Shown here one piece after another: positions 1-9,274 of a DNA stretch of 64,000 nucleotides. The stretch covers positions 17,261-81,260 of the forward strand of contig CANQNX010000001.1 in the NCBI GenBank assembly GCA_947625345.1, read 5' to 3'. Every line of letters begins with the position of its first letter. Within the stretch, counting starts at the first letter, position 1. The notes below the pieces were generated by a model that saw only the letters and a program-made list of their open reading frames with translations, did no database searches and had not been told where the DNA came from. The position numbers and the translations under genes were made by a program. This DNA comes from Candidatus Gastranaerophilales bacterium (GTDB lineage Bacteria > Cyanobacteriota > Vampirovibrionia > Gastranaerophilales > Gastranaerophilaceae).

Positions 1-191
1 AAAGGAATCGTAACATTAAATCCCTGATATCCTTGTGTACGCAAAAATTTTACTCTCGATATCAAGTCCTCTTGTTTTGTTTCCAATATTTCATAACTGC
101 CCTCAAGTCCTAATGACTTAAATGCGGCTTCTTGTATGATTTTTGACATTGAATGCGACAAAGGATAACCAATTAAACCGAATTTATACAT
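1..191 (-). CDS. aroE: Shikimate dehydrogenase, N-terminal part (cut by window edge)
   Basis: Shikimate dehydrogenase reduces 3-dehydroshikimate to shikimate with NADPH in the aromatic amino acid pathway. Translating the minus strand from the ATG at 191 gives MYKFGLIGYPLSHSMSK and later GFNVTIP near the window edge. These are the two substrate-binding signatures of the AroE N-terminal domain: G-x-P-x-x-H-S with its paired Ser residues, and N-V-T-x-P. About 63 residues of a normally ~270-residue enzyme are present. The start lies two bases after the topA stop, so the gene is probably last in a dprA-topA-aroE transcript. The family call is firm; completeness cannot be judged here. Confidence 0.9.
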   Translation of the reverse strand, partial: MYKFGLIGYPLSHSMSKIIQEAAFKSLGLEGSYEILETKQEDLISRVKFLRTQGYQGFNVTIP

Positions 192-193
192 AT

Positions 194-2431
194 TTATTCT
201 TCTTCCATTTCTTTTGAGAATGAACAATCTTTATTACTGCAAGATAGTTTCTTTGATTTTTTTGTAATTTTTTTAACTAAAATACTTCCGCACTCGGGAC
301 ATTTTTCATTAACAGGTTCATACCAAGAAACAAAATCACAATCAGGATACTGAGAGCAGGCAAAAAATACTTTGCCGTATTTTGATTTCTTAAATACAAT
401 CTCACCTTTTGAACACTTCGGACACTTTACCCCTGTTGATTTTATTATACGTTTTCTGTGCTTGCAAGCATCGTTTGTACACTCCAAATATGGACCGTAG
501 GGCCCTGTTTTTTGAATCATCGGGGAATTACATTTCTCGCATTTTTCATCCGTTGTTTCACTTTGAGGCATAACTTTTCCGTCTTTATTTAAAGGCAGCA
601 TAGTCTTACACTCGGGGTACTTTGAACATCCCAAAAATTGTGTACCATATCTGCTTGTTCTCACAACCATTTTACTTCCGCAATTCGGACATAACGTATC
701 AGATTCTATTAAAACCTTTTGCATATTCTTTTTTGCTTCCTGCACCGTAACTACAAAAGGAGTGTAAAATTCCTTTATTACTTCATTCCATTTCAGTTTA
801 TCTTCCGCTATATCATCTAATTTAGATTCCATATTAGCTGTAAATTCATAATTCATTATATCTTTAAAGTATTTGGAAAGCTGACCGGATAAAGTCATAC
901 CTAAAACAGTAGGAGCCAATGCCTTTTCAACTTTTTCCACATAATTTTTTTGTTGAATTTTGGATATAATAGGTGCGTATGTACTTGGCCTTCCTATTCC
1001 GTGTTCCTCCAATGCTTTAACCAACGAAGCTTCGGTATATCTTGGCGGCGGACTTGTAAAATGCTGTTTCGGTAATACTTCCTTAAGTTTTAAACAATCG
1101 CCTTCTTTTAAATCGGGTATTTTTACTTCATTTTCGTCAGTTTCATCATCTTTATATATTTTTAAATATCCGTCAAATACTACTTTACTTGCTCCTGATT
1201 TGAACAAACAATCTCCGGCTTCAATATCCACAGTTGTATTTTTTACTGCCGCATTCTCCATTTGAGAAGCCACAAACTTACTCCATATAAGTTTATACAG
1301 ATGATACTGTTCACTATTTAAATATGATTTAATACTTTCCGGTGTCTTATCAACATAAGAAGGTCTTATGGCTTCATGTGCATCTTGTACATTTTTTGAT
1401 TTTTTAACATAATTGTTCGGTGTTTTAGGATAATATTCTTCACCGTAATTATTTATTATAAAATCTTTTGCCGCAGCTTGAGCATCCTCGGATATTCTTG
1501 TTGAATCCGTTCTCATATAAGTAATTAAACCTACAGGCCCGTCCGAACCGATATCTATACCTTCATACAATTTTTGAGCAATTTGCATTGTTTTTGATAC
1601 ACCGTATCCTAACTTATTACTTGCCTCTCTTTGTAGAGTAGATGTTATAAACGGTGCCGTTGGCTTTCTTTGCGTACTTCTGTTTGTTATTTTTGATACT
1701 TTATACTCTCTGTCTTTATCTTTAAGATAATCAACTATCTCAGATGCTTCTTTTTCATTTTTTATGTCAACTTTTAAGTTTTTATACTTTGACAATTCAG
1801 CAGTAAATTTGGATTTATCTTTCATTAAGTCGGCTGAAACACTCCAATATTCAACGGGAGTAAATGCTTTTATCTCATCTTCACGCTCACATATCATTTT
1901 CAAAGCCACACTCTGAACTCTGCCTGCGGACAGGTGATAATTGTGCATTTTTTCCCATAATACGGGGCTTATTTTATATCCTACAAGTCTGTCTAATATC
2001 TGCCTTGTCTGTTGAGCTTTTACTCTTTTCATATCTATTTGACGAGAATGATTAACAGCATACGTTACTGCTTTTGGAGTAATTTCATTGAATTCTATCC
2101 TGAAAACTTTATCATCGGGCACATCAATAACTTGCCTTACGTGCCAAGCAATTGCTTCTCCCTCACGGTCAGGGTCTGATGCAAGATATACTTTATCGGC
2201 TTTTTTTGCCATATCGTTTAATTTTTTTACTATTGCTTTTTTCTCGGGTATTACTTCAAAAGTAGGCATAAAATCATTTTGAACATCAAAACCCAAAACT
2301 TTTTGCGGAAAATCTCTTATATGACCATAACTTGCTTCTATATCATAAGAAGCTCCCAAAATTTTTTTGATTGTTTTTGATTTTGCCGGTGACTCAACTA
2401 TTACAAGTATATTTTCTTTCTTTTTCGCCAT
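194..2431 (-). CDS. topA: DNA topoisomerase I (type IA)
   Basis: TopA relaxes negatively supercoiled DNA through a 5'-phosphotyrosine intermediate. The 745-residue product begins with a TOPRIM domain (IVESPAK, Glu14; SDPDREGEA with Asp86, Asp88 and Glu90, the Mg-binding acidic triad). The catalytic tyrosine is Tyr305 in ITYMRTDS. The C-terminal ~160 residues hold four Cys4 zinc ribbons in series, each CxxC...C(x4-5)C: CPNCGSKM, CEKCNSPM, CPKCSKGE and CPECGSIL. The last one is the most degenerate. The number of ribbons varies between bacteria, so four is within the normal range. It lies 11 bases after dprA and just before aroE; dprA-topA is a common pair. The ATG has only a weak AGAGAAA element upstream, which fits translation within an operon. 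Confidence 0.98.
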   Translation of the reverse strand: MAKKKENILVIVESPAKSKTIKKILGASYDIEASYGHIRDFPQKVLGFDVQNDFMPTFEVIPEKKAIVKKLNDMAKKADKVYLASDPDREGEAIAWHVRQVIDVPDDKVFRIEFNEITPKAVTYAVNHSRQIDMKRVKAQQTRQILDRLVGYKISPVLWEKMHNYHLSAGRVQSVALKMICEREDEIKAFTPVEYWSVSADLMKDKSKFTAELSKYKNLKVDIKNEKEASEIVDYLKDKDREYKVSKITNRSTQRKPTAPFITSTLQREASNKLGYGVSKTMQIAQKLYEGIDIGSDGPVGLITYMRTDSTRISEDAQAAAKDFIINNYGEEYYPKTPNNYVKKSKNVQDAHEAIRPSYVDKTPESIKSYLNSEQYHLYKLIWSKFVASQMENAAVKNTTVDIEAGDCLFKSGASKVVFDGYLKIYKDDETDENEVKIPDLKEGDCLKLKEVLPKQHFTSPPPRYTEASLVKALEEHGIGRPSTYAPIISKIQQKNYVEKVEKALAPTVLGMTLSGQLSKYFKDIMNYEFTANMESKLDDIAEDKLKWNEVIKEFYTPFVVTVQEAKKNMQKVLIESDTLCPNCGSKMVVRTSRYGTQFLGCSKYPECKTMLPLNKDGKVMPQSETTDEKCEKCNSPMIQKTGPYGPYLECTNDACKHRKRIIKSTGVKCPKCSKGEIVFKKSKYGKVFFACSQYPDCDFVSWYEPVNEKCPECGSILVKKITKKSKKLSCSNKDCSFSKEMEEE

Positions 2432-2442
2432 TTTTTCTCTGC

Positions 2443-3537
2443 TTACTGAACCATTATATATTTTTCACCGTTAGTCCTCGATATTATGCCTTCAATTTCT
2501 AACTTTGTTAATATTATCATTAAATCATTTATATTCAAGTCGGTTTTTAAAATTATCTCATCCGGACTCATCATATCTTTTTTAATACACTCAATTACTT
2601 TATTTTCATCATCTGAAAACCTTTTGCTTTTTATTTCTTGTTCAAATCGTTTTTCAATTTTCCAATTAAGCGCATCCAATATATCTTCATAATTTGTTAT
2701 GACTGCAGCTCCGGTTTTTATAAGTTTATAAACACCCTCCGTATTTGGATTTAATATTGAGCCGGGCATGCACATCAACTCTTTTCCCTGCTCAAGAGCT
2801 AATCTTGCGGTAATCATAGCACCCGAACGAAGAGCAGCCTCAGCCACCAAAACTCCCTTAGAAAGTCCCGAAACTATTCTGTTTCTTAAAGGAAAATGAA
2901 AACTTAACGCATCAACATCAGGCCAATATTCAGATAACACAGCACCATTTCCGTCTATTATTTCCTCATATAGTCTCCTGTTTGATTGAGGATACAATTT
3001 TTCAAATCCTCCACCGATAACAGCAATTGTTTTCATATTATTATCTAATGCACTTCTGTGTGCAACGGTATCTATACCTTCTGCCATACCTGAAACTATA
3101 CAAATATCAGTATCATGCAATCCTGAAAGTATACTTTTCAATGAATTCTTTGCATTTTCACTCGCCCTTCTTGAACCCACAACAGCTATGGTTCTCTCAA
3201 GATTGCATATTTCTATATTCCCCTTTACAAATAATCCAATAGGCGGATTATCAATATATTTTAAGAGCTCGGGGTATCTTTCATCCTCTAAATATATATA
3301 ATCTATTCCTCTTTTTTCAATATATTCAAGACACTCATCAGGATTAATCAGTTTTCTCTCTTCTATAAAACCTTCTATTGTCTTTTTGGAAACACCTTTT
3401 ATTTTCCACAAATCATATACTTCGCTATGCCATGCTAATTCTACAGAGCCAAAATGAGAGTACAAAACATTAACAAAAGAAGAAGATGCTTTTGTTAATT
3501 TACTAAATGCACACCAATATTTTTTATTATCGCTCAT
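2443..3537 (-). CDS. dprA: DNA-processing protein DprA/Smf
   Basis: DprA binds incoming single-stranded DNA during natural transformation and loads RecA on it. The protein has 364 residues: an N-terminal helical part, a central Rossmann-like DprA fold, and a C-terminal winged-helix-like segment (near DEIILKTDLNINDLMIIL). Diagnostic stretches are AVVGSRRAS, IVSGMAEGIDTVAH, the Gly-rich IGGGFEKLYPQSN and NRIVSGLS. No Shine-Dalgarno element is visible before the ATG at 3537; the upstream bases are T-rich and hold a poor TAGACT/TTATTT promoter-like pair, so initiation may be leaderless or weak. Presence of DprA suggests possible competence, but it is nearly universal and does not prove it. Confidence 0.96.
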   Translation of the reverse strand: MSDNKKYWCAFSKLTKASSSFVNVLYSHFGSVELAWHSEVYDLWKIKGVSKKTIEGFIEERKLINPDECLEYIEKRGIDYIYLEDERYPELLKYIDNPPIGLFVKGNIEICNLERTIAVVGSRRASENAKNSLKSILSGLHDTDICIVSGMAEGIDTVAHRSALDNNMKTIAVIGGGFEKLYPQSNRRLYEEIIDGNGAVLSEYWPDVDALSFHFPLRNRIVSGLSKGVLVAEAALRSGAMITARLALEQGKELMCMPGSILNPNTEGVYKLIKTGAAVITNYEDILDALNWKIEKRFEQEIKSKRFSDDENKVIECIKKDMMSPDEIILKTDLNINDLMIILTKLEIEGIISRTNGEKYIMVQ

Positions 3538-3586
3538 AAAAAATAAATAACATACATAAAGAGTTAAGTCTATTTATTAAGCAAAA

Positions 3587-3859
3587 TTAAGCAACACAGC
3601 AACCGTTTTGAAGCATATCTTCATATAAGGATTTATAATAACCGGCTAAACGGCATGCTATATCATATTTGGCTTCAAGTGCTTTTTCGGAGGAAGAAAT
3701 TACTACTTTATCTCCGTCATTATTTGTTGCGGAATGTATATCATTTGATTGTTCATATACATAATCTTCAGGTTTTTTTATATCTTGCACGGGATTAATA
3801 GTATTTATTGTTTGTCCCGTATATATCATACTTGCCGGTATTATAGCCTGAATTCCCAT
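3587..3859 (-). CDS. Small protein of unknown function
   Basis: The reading frame is open back to 3925, but the better start is the ATG at 3859 (MGIQAIIPASMIYTG), which has AAAGGGG seven bases upstream; the 22 residues before it have no ribosome site. The 90-residue product has no membrane segment or recognised domain. The middle is polar (Asn, Asp, Ser) and the end reads KSLYEDMLQNGCCVA, with two adjacent cysteines close to the C-terminus. It stands alone between dprA and the metallopeptidase pair, on the same strand. I do not recognise the family. That it is a real gene rests on the ribosome site and on the surrounding gap. Confidence 0.6.
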   Translation of the reverse strand: MGIQAIIPASMIYTGQTINTINPVQDIKKPEDYVYEQSNDIHSATNNDGDKVVISSSEKALEAKYDIACRLAGYYKSLYEDMLQNGCCVA

Positions 3860-3957
3860 GCACTTGCCCCTTTTACATACATTTATCCATAGCAAAATCG
3901 TATCATATACACTTATTATTTTCAACCAGATATTCAGGTAATTTTATAAAAGTTAAC

Positions 3958-5862
3958 TTAATTTTGTTCCATCAAATAATCCGCTAAAGGAGTAACTAAT
4001 GTTCCGTTTAATATGTTATCTGCGGAATTTATTTTCTTTGCAATTTTTTCCATGTCATTTGTCCAGTGGAAGTAATCTTTTACATATTTTTCCCCTCTCT
4101 TTATATCTTTTGAGAGTTGGACTTCTATAATTTCCGTGAGCATTTTTCTTGCCGTAGGAACAAATTTGTCGTAGTCAATGTCAATTAAGCCGTCTTTATC
4201 TATTTTTATTGCTCCCTCTTTCATAAAATAATAAGTCTGCATTACTGAGCGTACACGATGCGGTTGTGTCATATCGGGTTTTGCCTTAAGAAAGCCTTCT
4301 ACAACAAATGATGTTATTATCTCTTTCTTCTGTTCTTCGGTATAAAAACCTTTATCAGTTAGTAAATCCAAAAAGGCAATAGCGCCCATATCAGCTTTAT
4401 TTTCTTCAATAATTAATCTATATTTACCTAAAGCCTCCGTTCCGTTTTTAGGACCTAAAGAATGAGCATTTTCATGTCCGACTACTTCATAGTGCTCACC
4501 TTCCGATGTGCAATATTTATGAAGCTCGGGTTTTAATATCAAATCAAGTTTCTTTTTTGTATGCTCTGAAGTTTTTGAACATAATTCATTTCTTATCTGT
4601 CTGTGATATACATTTCTTCTGCCGCCGCCCAATTGAACAGACAACTTATCATCATTAGGCAAGTTTTCAGCAATTACTATACCGCCGTTCCAAGCTCCAA
4701 CATAGCCTGAAAGCGTTACTAAATCAACATCCACCATTGCCTGTTTATCTTCTTCTTTTGAAGTTATATTTTGTTCATATGAATCTTTATAAGGCATATT
4801 TTCAGCCAAAAGAGGCAAAAATTCTTTTATTTTTATAATTTTGTCCGTTCCATCTTTATTTACTATACCTACCCTTATTCCCAAGGAATCTTTTGAATTA
4901 AGAACTATATTATGTTTTTTTAACATTTCAGATAATTCTTTATTTTCACTGACTTTATCGGATATTTCTTCCTCATATCCCTCTCTCACTATTGTAATTT
5001 CAAGCGGAGTATCCTGAAGTTTTGCCCATTTCATATCCGCTTTTGCATCCAAATATGGGTCATTTTCTCTCAATGCAAGTGCCTGAGCTCTTAAGTAAGA
5101 ATTAAAATCTTTATTTGTTGACGTTTTTGCCGCTTCTTCAAGCTCATCCGCAATATAAGAAAATTCTGTTTTATATTCATCAGTATAATCTACGGCTTTT
5201 AATCCGCCCTGTGAATCTCTCTTTACCACTGTTCTTTGACTTAACAAAGCTCTAACTTCATCATCTCTGTTTTCTTCAAGCATTGATTTTAATATTGCCT
5301 GAAATTCTTCAGCACTTAAATCCTGAGGGAAAAATCCTCTTCCCTTTGGTCTGTTAACACCTTTTACCAAATTAACATAATTCGATGCATAATCCATACC
5401 CGAAACTGATTTCATACCGTCAAATAAAATTTTCGTCAATTCCGCATCTTTACTACCCTTTGCAATTTCTTCCTCCAAATACTTTGCAAACGGAAGATTA
5501 TATTTATTGTCTTGTTTTAAAGCAATAATATCAGCATAATAAGCTGCTTTCACAAGATGCTTTAATGCTTCTTTATCTCCGGGGGCTAATTTTTGATACT
5601 CCGGTGCATCCTTATCCAACAATTTTAAATAATTAAAATTATTTTTATCCGTCCTGAATTTTAATTCATCCGTCGATAAATTTAATTTAAAATTATCCTT
5701 TTTTTTGTCTGTTTTACCCGAAAATGAAATCCCTTCAGATTTTACCGAAGAGACAAATACATCATTTTTTAACGGCTGACTTATATGGTAATTATAATTT
5801 ATACTTTTATCTTGCTTAGAATTGTTTACTCTAAAAAGAAAATTTACAGGTTGAATCTTCAT
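3958..5862 (-). CDS. HEXXH zinc metallopeptidase-like protein (M49-like), paralogue 1
   Basis: This 634-residue protein carries a metallopeptidase-type zinc site: YEVVGHENAHSLGP (His463, Glu464, His467) followed by IIEENKADMG, where Glu487 would be the third ligand. The spacing and the HExxHxLGP...EExKAD pattern resemble bacterial relatives of dipeptidyl-peptidase III (family M49), in which the pentapeptide HEXXH replaces the eukaryotic HEXXXH; this family call is inference from motifs. The body (about residues 55-630) aligns by eye along its whole length with the neighbouring paralogue. The first ~55 residues are extra, Asn/Ser-rich, and end in EGISFSGK. There is no signal peptide. The ATG at 5862 is preceded by AAAAAAGGGATAAGTGAT. 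Substrate is unknown. Confidence 0.7.
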   Translation of the reverse strand: MKIQPVNFLFRVNNSKQDKSINYNYHISQPLKNDVFVSSVKSEGISFSGKTDKKKDNFKLNLSTDELKFRTDKNNFNYLKLLDKDAPEYQKLAPGDKEALKHLVKAAYYADIIALKQDNKYNLPFAKYLEEEIAKGSKDAELTKILFDGMKSVSGMDYASNYVNLVKGVNRPKGRGFFPQDLSAEEFQAILKSMLEENRDDEVRALLSQRTVVKRDSQGGLKAVDYTDEYKTEFSYIADELEEAAKTSTNKDFNSYLRAQALALRENDPYLDAKADMKWAKLQDTPLEITIVREGYEEEISDKVSENKELSEMLKKHNIVLNSKDSLGIRVGIVNKDGTDKIIKIKEFLPLLAENMPYKDSYEQNITSKEEDKQAMVDVDLVTLSGYVGAWNGGIVIAENLPNDDKLSVQLGGGRRNVYHRQIRNELCSKTSEHTKKKLDLILKPELHKYCTSEGEHYEVVGHENAHSLGPKNGTEALGKYRLIIEENKADMGAIAFLDLLTDKGFYTEEQKKEIITSFVVEGFLKAKPDMTQPHRVRSVMQTYYFMKEGAIKIDKDGLIDIDYDKFVPTARKMLTEIIEVQLSKDIKRGEKYVKDYFHWTNDMEKIAKKINSADNILNGTLVTPLADYLMEQN

Positions 5863-5948
5863 ATCACTTATCCCTTTTTTGTTTGTATAGTATCACAAAC
5901 AATATCCGATAATAATACAAAAGATATACTGTTTAATATTTCTTTACA

Positions 5949-7682
5949 TTAATTTTCAGAAAGAAAGTCAGACAGCGGAGTAACAATTACACCGTTTAAA
6001 GCTTTATCTATTTCTTTAAGCTTTTTTGCCATTATGTCAAATTCTTTTGTCCATTTGAAGTATTCGTTTACGTATTTTTCTCCTGCGAGAAAGTCTTGTG
6101 AAAGCTGAACTTGAATTATTTCCGTCAGCATTTTTCTTGCAGTCGGAATCATTTTATCTATATCAATATCAATCATTGAATTTTCGTCTATCTTTATTGC
6201 GCCTTCTTTTATAAAGTAATAAGTTTGCATAACGGTTCTGACTCTGTGAGCCTGAGAAAGTTCAGGTTTTGCCTTTAAAAATGCATTAGCGGCGAAAGTA
6301 ACCAAAATTTGTTTTTTCTCTTCTTCACTATACACATTTGCATTAACCAAACAATCGAGCAAAGCCAAAGAACCCATATCTGCCTTATTCTCTTCAATAA
6401 TATTTTTATACTTTCCTAATGCCTCTGTTCCTGATTTTGGACCTAAGGAATGAACATTTTCATGCCCGATAGTAAACCAATGGTCAGCCTCAGGATTGTA
6501 TAAGTTATGGAATTCTTCTTTTAAAGTAGCATTTAATCTTTTCTTTCTTCTCTCTACAGCTTCAGGCGTATTACTTGTTCTGACCTGACGGTGATAAACA
6601 TTTCTTCTTCCGCCGCCTATTGTTAGCGACAATTTATCGTTATTCGGAAGATTTTGAGCAATTGTAATTCCGCCTCTGTATGAGCCTTCATCTCCTCTTA
6701 AACTAACGATATCAACATCAGCCATTGTTTGAAGATTATCTTCTTCAGATGAAATATTTTGTTCGTATTTATCTTTTAACGGCATGTTTTCCGCCATTAA
6801 AGGGAGATATTTTTTTACTTTTAATAAATCCATTGTGCCTTTTTTATTGACAATACCCACTCTTATACCTATTGAATCTTTTGAAATAGGCATTATGTTG
6901 TTTTCTTCAAGCATTTTATTAAGTTCTGCATCTTCAACAACACTCCCTGTCAATAAATCAGCATATTGTTCTCTTGATATCGTAAATTCAAGGGTAGTAT
7001 CCTGAAGCTGTGCCCATTTTTTATCGGCATAAGCATCTTTCATCGGATCATTTTCTCTTAAAGCCTGAGCCTGAAGAATTAAATATTCGTTAAAATCTTT
7101 ATTTTCGGATGTTTTTGAAGCTTCTTCAAGTTCATCGGCTATTTTATTGAATTCTTCTTTAAATTCTTCGGTATAATCAACCGCTTTTAAAAACTTATTA
7201 TCTCTTTTAACTATTGTTCTCTGACTTAAAATCTTTTTAACTTCTTCTGTTTTACCCGTTTTAATCATTTCTTTTAATATTGAAATAAGCTCATCTTTGG
7301 ATAAATCTGAAGGATAAAAAGCCTTCCCCGGTTGTTCTTTTGCTCCTTTTAAAAGTATTACTTTTTTAGATTCCGAATCTATACCTATTATACCTAACTG
7401 TGCATCGAAAAGTATTTTAGTAAGCTCCGCAGCTTTATTGCCTTTTGCTGTTTCTTTTGTTAAATATTGAGAAAAAGGAATATTTAATTCGTTATCCTGT
7501 TTCATATATATTATATTTGCATAATTTGCCGCTTTAACAAGATGTTTTAATGCTTCTTTATCTCCCAAAGACAAGTTTTCATATTCTGAAGCACCTTTAT
7601 CAAGCATTGTTTTTCTTATCAAATAATCTTTATGTGTTCTTTTTTCCAATTCTTCAAGTGATAAATTTAATTCAAAGTCCAT
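5949..7682 (-). CDS. HEXXH zinc metallopeptidase-like protein (M49-like), paralogue 2
   Basis: Paralogue of the gene downstream of it, clearly from a tandem duplication: shared stretches include GDKEALKHLVKAA, LSQRTIVKRD, GGGRRNVYHRQ, GTEALGKY and RVRTVMQTYYF. The zinc motif is TIGHENVHSLGP (His407, Glu408, His411 counted from the start chosen here) with EENKADMG supplying Glu431. The frame is open to a TTG at 7733, but the ATG at 7682 has GGAG eight bases upstream while the TTG has nothing, so 577 residues is preferred. Unlike paralogue 1 it has no Asn-rich N-terminal extension and begins directly with the conserved body. It is divergent from kdsD across about 100 bases. It is probably cytosolic, with unknown substrate. 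Confidence 0.7.
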   Translation of the reverse strand: MDFELNLSLEELEKRTHKDYLIRKTMLDKGASEYENLSLGDKEALKHLVKAANYANIIYMKQDNELNIPFSQYLTKETAKGNKAAELTKILFDAQLGIIGIDSESKKVILLKGAKEQPGKAFYPSDLSKDELISILKEMIKTGKTEEVKKILSQRTIVKRDNKFLKAVDYTEEFKEEFNKIADELEEASKTSENKDFNEYLILQAQALRENDPMKDAYADKKWAQLQDTTLEFTISREQYADLLTGSVVEDAELNKMLEENNIMPISKDSIGIRVGIVNKKGTMDLLKVKKYLPLMAENMPLKDKYEQNISSEEDNLQTMADVDIVSLRGDEGSYRGGITIAQNLPNNDKLSLTIGGGRRNVYHRQVRTSNTPEAVERRKKRLNATLKEEFHNLYNPEADHWFTIGHENVHSLGPKSGTEALGKYKNIIEENKADMGSLALLDCLVNANVYSEEEKKQILVTFAANAFLKAKPELSQAHRVRTVMQTYYFIKEGAIKIDENSMIDIDIDKMIPTARKMLTEIIQVQLSQDFLAGEKYVNEYFKWTKEFDIMAKKLKEIDKALNGVIVTPLSDFLSEN

Positions 7683-7749
7683 AGTAAAATCTCCGTTTAC
7701 ATTTAATATACTATTCGATTCAATTTTCTTCAATATATAATTTTTATTG

Positions 7750-7778
7750 TATAATTTTATAAACAGTTAGCGGAAGGA
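7750..7778 (+). promoter_or_regulatory. Probable promoter -10 and ribosome site for kdsD-kdsC
   Basis: A consensus TATAAT lies at 7750-7755 in the short divergent region between the metallopeptidase gene and kdsD. Only a poor -35 (TCTTCA) can be placed 17 bases before it. GGAAGGA at 7772-7778 precedes the GTG start at 7785 by six bases and decides that start over the out-of-frame ATG at 7780. Confidence 0.45.
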
Positions 7779-7784
7779 TATGAA

Positions 7785-8768
7785 GTGGAAAACGTTAAAA
7801 ATTCACAAATGATTGATTTGGCAAAAGATGTTTTTCAGATAGAATCGGATTCTATATTAAAACTAAAAGAAAGAATCAATGATAATTTAGAAAATGCAAT
7901 AGATACGATAATTTCCTCCAAAGGTCGTGTGATAGTCACGGGCATGGGGAAATCAGGCTTGATAGGAAGAAAAATAGCTGCAACCTTATCATCAACAGGC
8001 ACACCTTCATATTTCCTGCATCCGGCAGAAAGTACACACGGAGATTCAGGTATAATAACAAGAGAAGATGTTGTAATTGCAATATCTAACAGCGGAGAAA
8101 CACTTGAGTTATTAAATCTTTTGCCTTTAATAAAAAGATTTGAAGTACCGTTAATAGTATTAGCGGGAAATAAAAATTCTACTTTGGGTAAATCAGCAGA
8201 CATATATTTTGATATCTCGGTTGAAAAAGAAGCATGCCCGTTAGGCAAAGCCCCGACGGCAAGTACGACGGCAACTTTGGCAATGGGTGATGCAATTGCA
8301 GTTTGTCTGCTAAAGAAAAGAGGATTTTCTGTTGAGGACTTTCTTTTGTTCCATCCTTCAGGCAAATTGGGCAAAGGTATAATGTACTTAGTAAAAGATT
8401 TAATGTTAAAAGACAAAGATGCCCTGCCGATATCAAATGAAAATGATACTTTCCTTGAAACGGTAGATTTAATTTCAAAGAAGCGTTTAGGTTGTGCCCT
8501 AATTGTTAATTCGGAAAATAAATTAACGGGATTGTTAACCGACGGTGATATAAGAAGGATTTTATTGAGATTCCCCGATGTTTCAGTTTTAACTAACAAA
8601 ACGGTTATGACACAAAATCCGAAAACAATATCTCCTGATTCAATGGCAGCAAAAGCATTGGCACTAATGGAAAGATATTCGATAACTTCTTTGGCGGTTT
8701 GCGATGAAAACAATTCGCCCATTGGAATTATTCATATTCACGACTTATTAAAAGCAGGGGTGACATAA
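7785..8768 (+). CDS. kdsD: D-arabinose-5-phosphate isomerase (KpsF/GutQ family)
   Basis: KdsD converts ribulose-5-phosphate to arabinose-5-phosphate, the first step toward KDO of the LPS inner core. The 327 residues comprise an N-terminal SIS sugar-isomerase domain (about 35-180: VTGMGKSGLIGRKIAATL, AISNSGETLELL, the PTASTTATLAMGDA loop) and two CBS domains (about 205-260 and 275-325). The length matches the family. Translation starts at GTG 7785 behind GGAAGGA. The stop overlaps the kdsC start (TAATG), so the two are translationally coupled. The pair is strong evidence that the organism makes KDO and hence an LPS-type outer membrane. Confidence 0.95.
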   Translation: MENVKNSQMIDLAKDVFQIESDSILKLKERINDNLENAIDTIISSKGRVIVTGMGKSGLIGRKIAATLSSTGTPSYFLHPAESTHGDSGIITREDVVIAISNSGETLELLNLLPLIKRFEVPLIVLAGNKNSTLGKSADIYFDISVEKEACPLGKAPTASTTATLAMGDAIAVCLLKKRGFSVEDFLLFHPSGKLGKGIMYLVKDLMLKDKDALPISNENDTFLETVDLISKKRLGCALIVNSENKLTGLLTDGDIRRILLRFPDVSVLTNKTVMTQNPKTISPDSMAAKALALMERYSITSLAVCDENNSPIGIIHIHDLLKAGVT

Positions 8769-9274
8769 TGTTTAATATAGAACTCAGAAATCGAGCACTT
8801 AAAATAAAATTAGTAGCATTTGACGTAGACGGAGTTATGACCGACGGAAGTCTTACCTTTGATGAAGACGGAAAAGAATATAAAACTTTTAATGCAAAAG
8901 ACGGTCAAGGTATTGTAATGCTCACAAAAAGCGGAATTTATACGGCAATAATAACTGCAAGAGATAACGGAACCGTAAAAAACAGGTTTGAAACCTTAGG
9001 AATGACTAAATTATATATGGGACAAAAAAATAAATTGAATGCCCTGAAAGAATTAACGGAAGAATTTAAATTAGATTATTCAGAAGTTGCATACATGGGT
9101 GATGATTTGCCTGACATATGCGTATTAAAAGAAGTAGGGCTTGCATGTTGTCCTAATGATGCAGTAAAACAAGTAAAAAATATATGCCATTTCGTTTCGA
9201 CAAAAAGAGGCGGAAGAGGTGCCGTCAGAGAATTAACGGATTTAATCTATGAAGTTCAAAAATTATCTGTTTAA
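8768..9274 (+). CDS. kdsC: KDO-8-phosphate phosphatase (HAD family)
   Basis: KdsC removes the phosphate from KDO-8-P, giving free KDO for LPS. At 168 residues it is a minimal, cap-less HAD phosphatase of normal length, working as a tetramer in known cases. HAD motif I is FDVDGVMTDG (nucleophile and acid/base Asp), motif II is the TAR in IITARDN, motif III includes the Lys of GQKNKLNALKE, and motif IV is MGDDLPD. It starts on the last base of the kdsD stop codon. Its 3' end runs 12 bases into the convergent coaX gene. Confidence 0.95.
   Translation: MFNIELRNRALKIKLVAFDVDGVMTDGSLTFDEDGKEYKTFNAKDGQGIVMLTKSGIYTAIITARDNGTVKNRFETLGMTKLYMGQKNKLNALKELTEEFKLDYSEVAYMGDDLPDICVLKEVGLACCPNDAVKQVKNICHFVSTKRGGRGAVRELTDLIYEVQKLSV

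Noticed and set aside
7835..8722. 295-codon open frame on the minus strand opposite kdsD
   Set aside because: It is fully antisense to a strongly conserved gene, has no ribosome site and its product (Ser/Ile/Phe-rich, no motif) is what codon bias of the real gene gives on the other strand.
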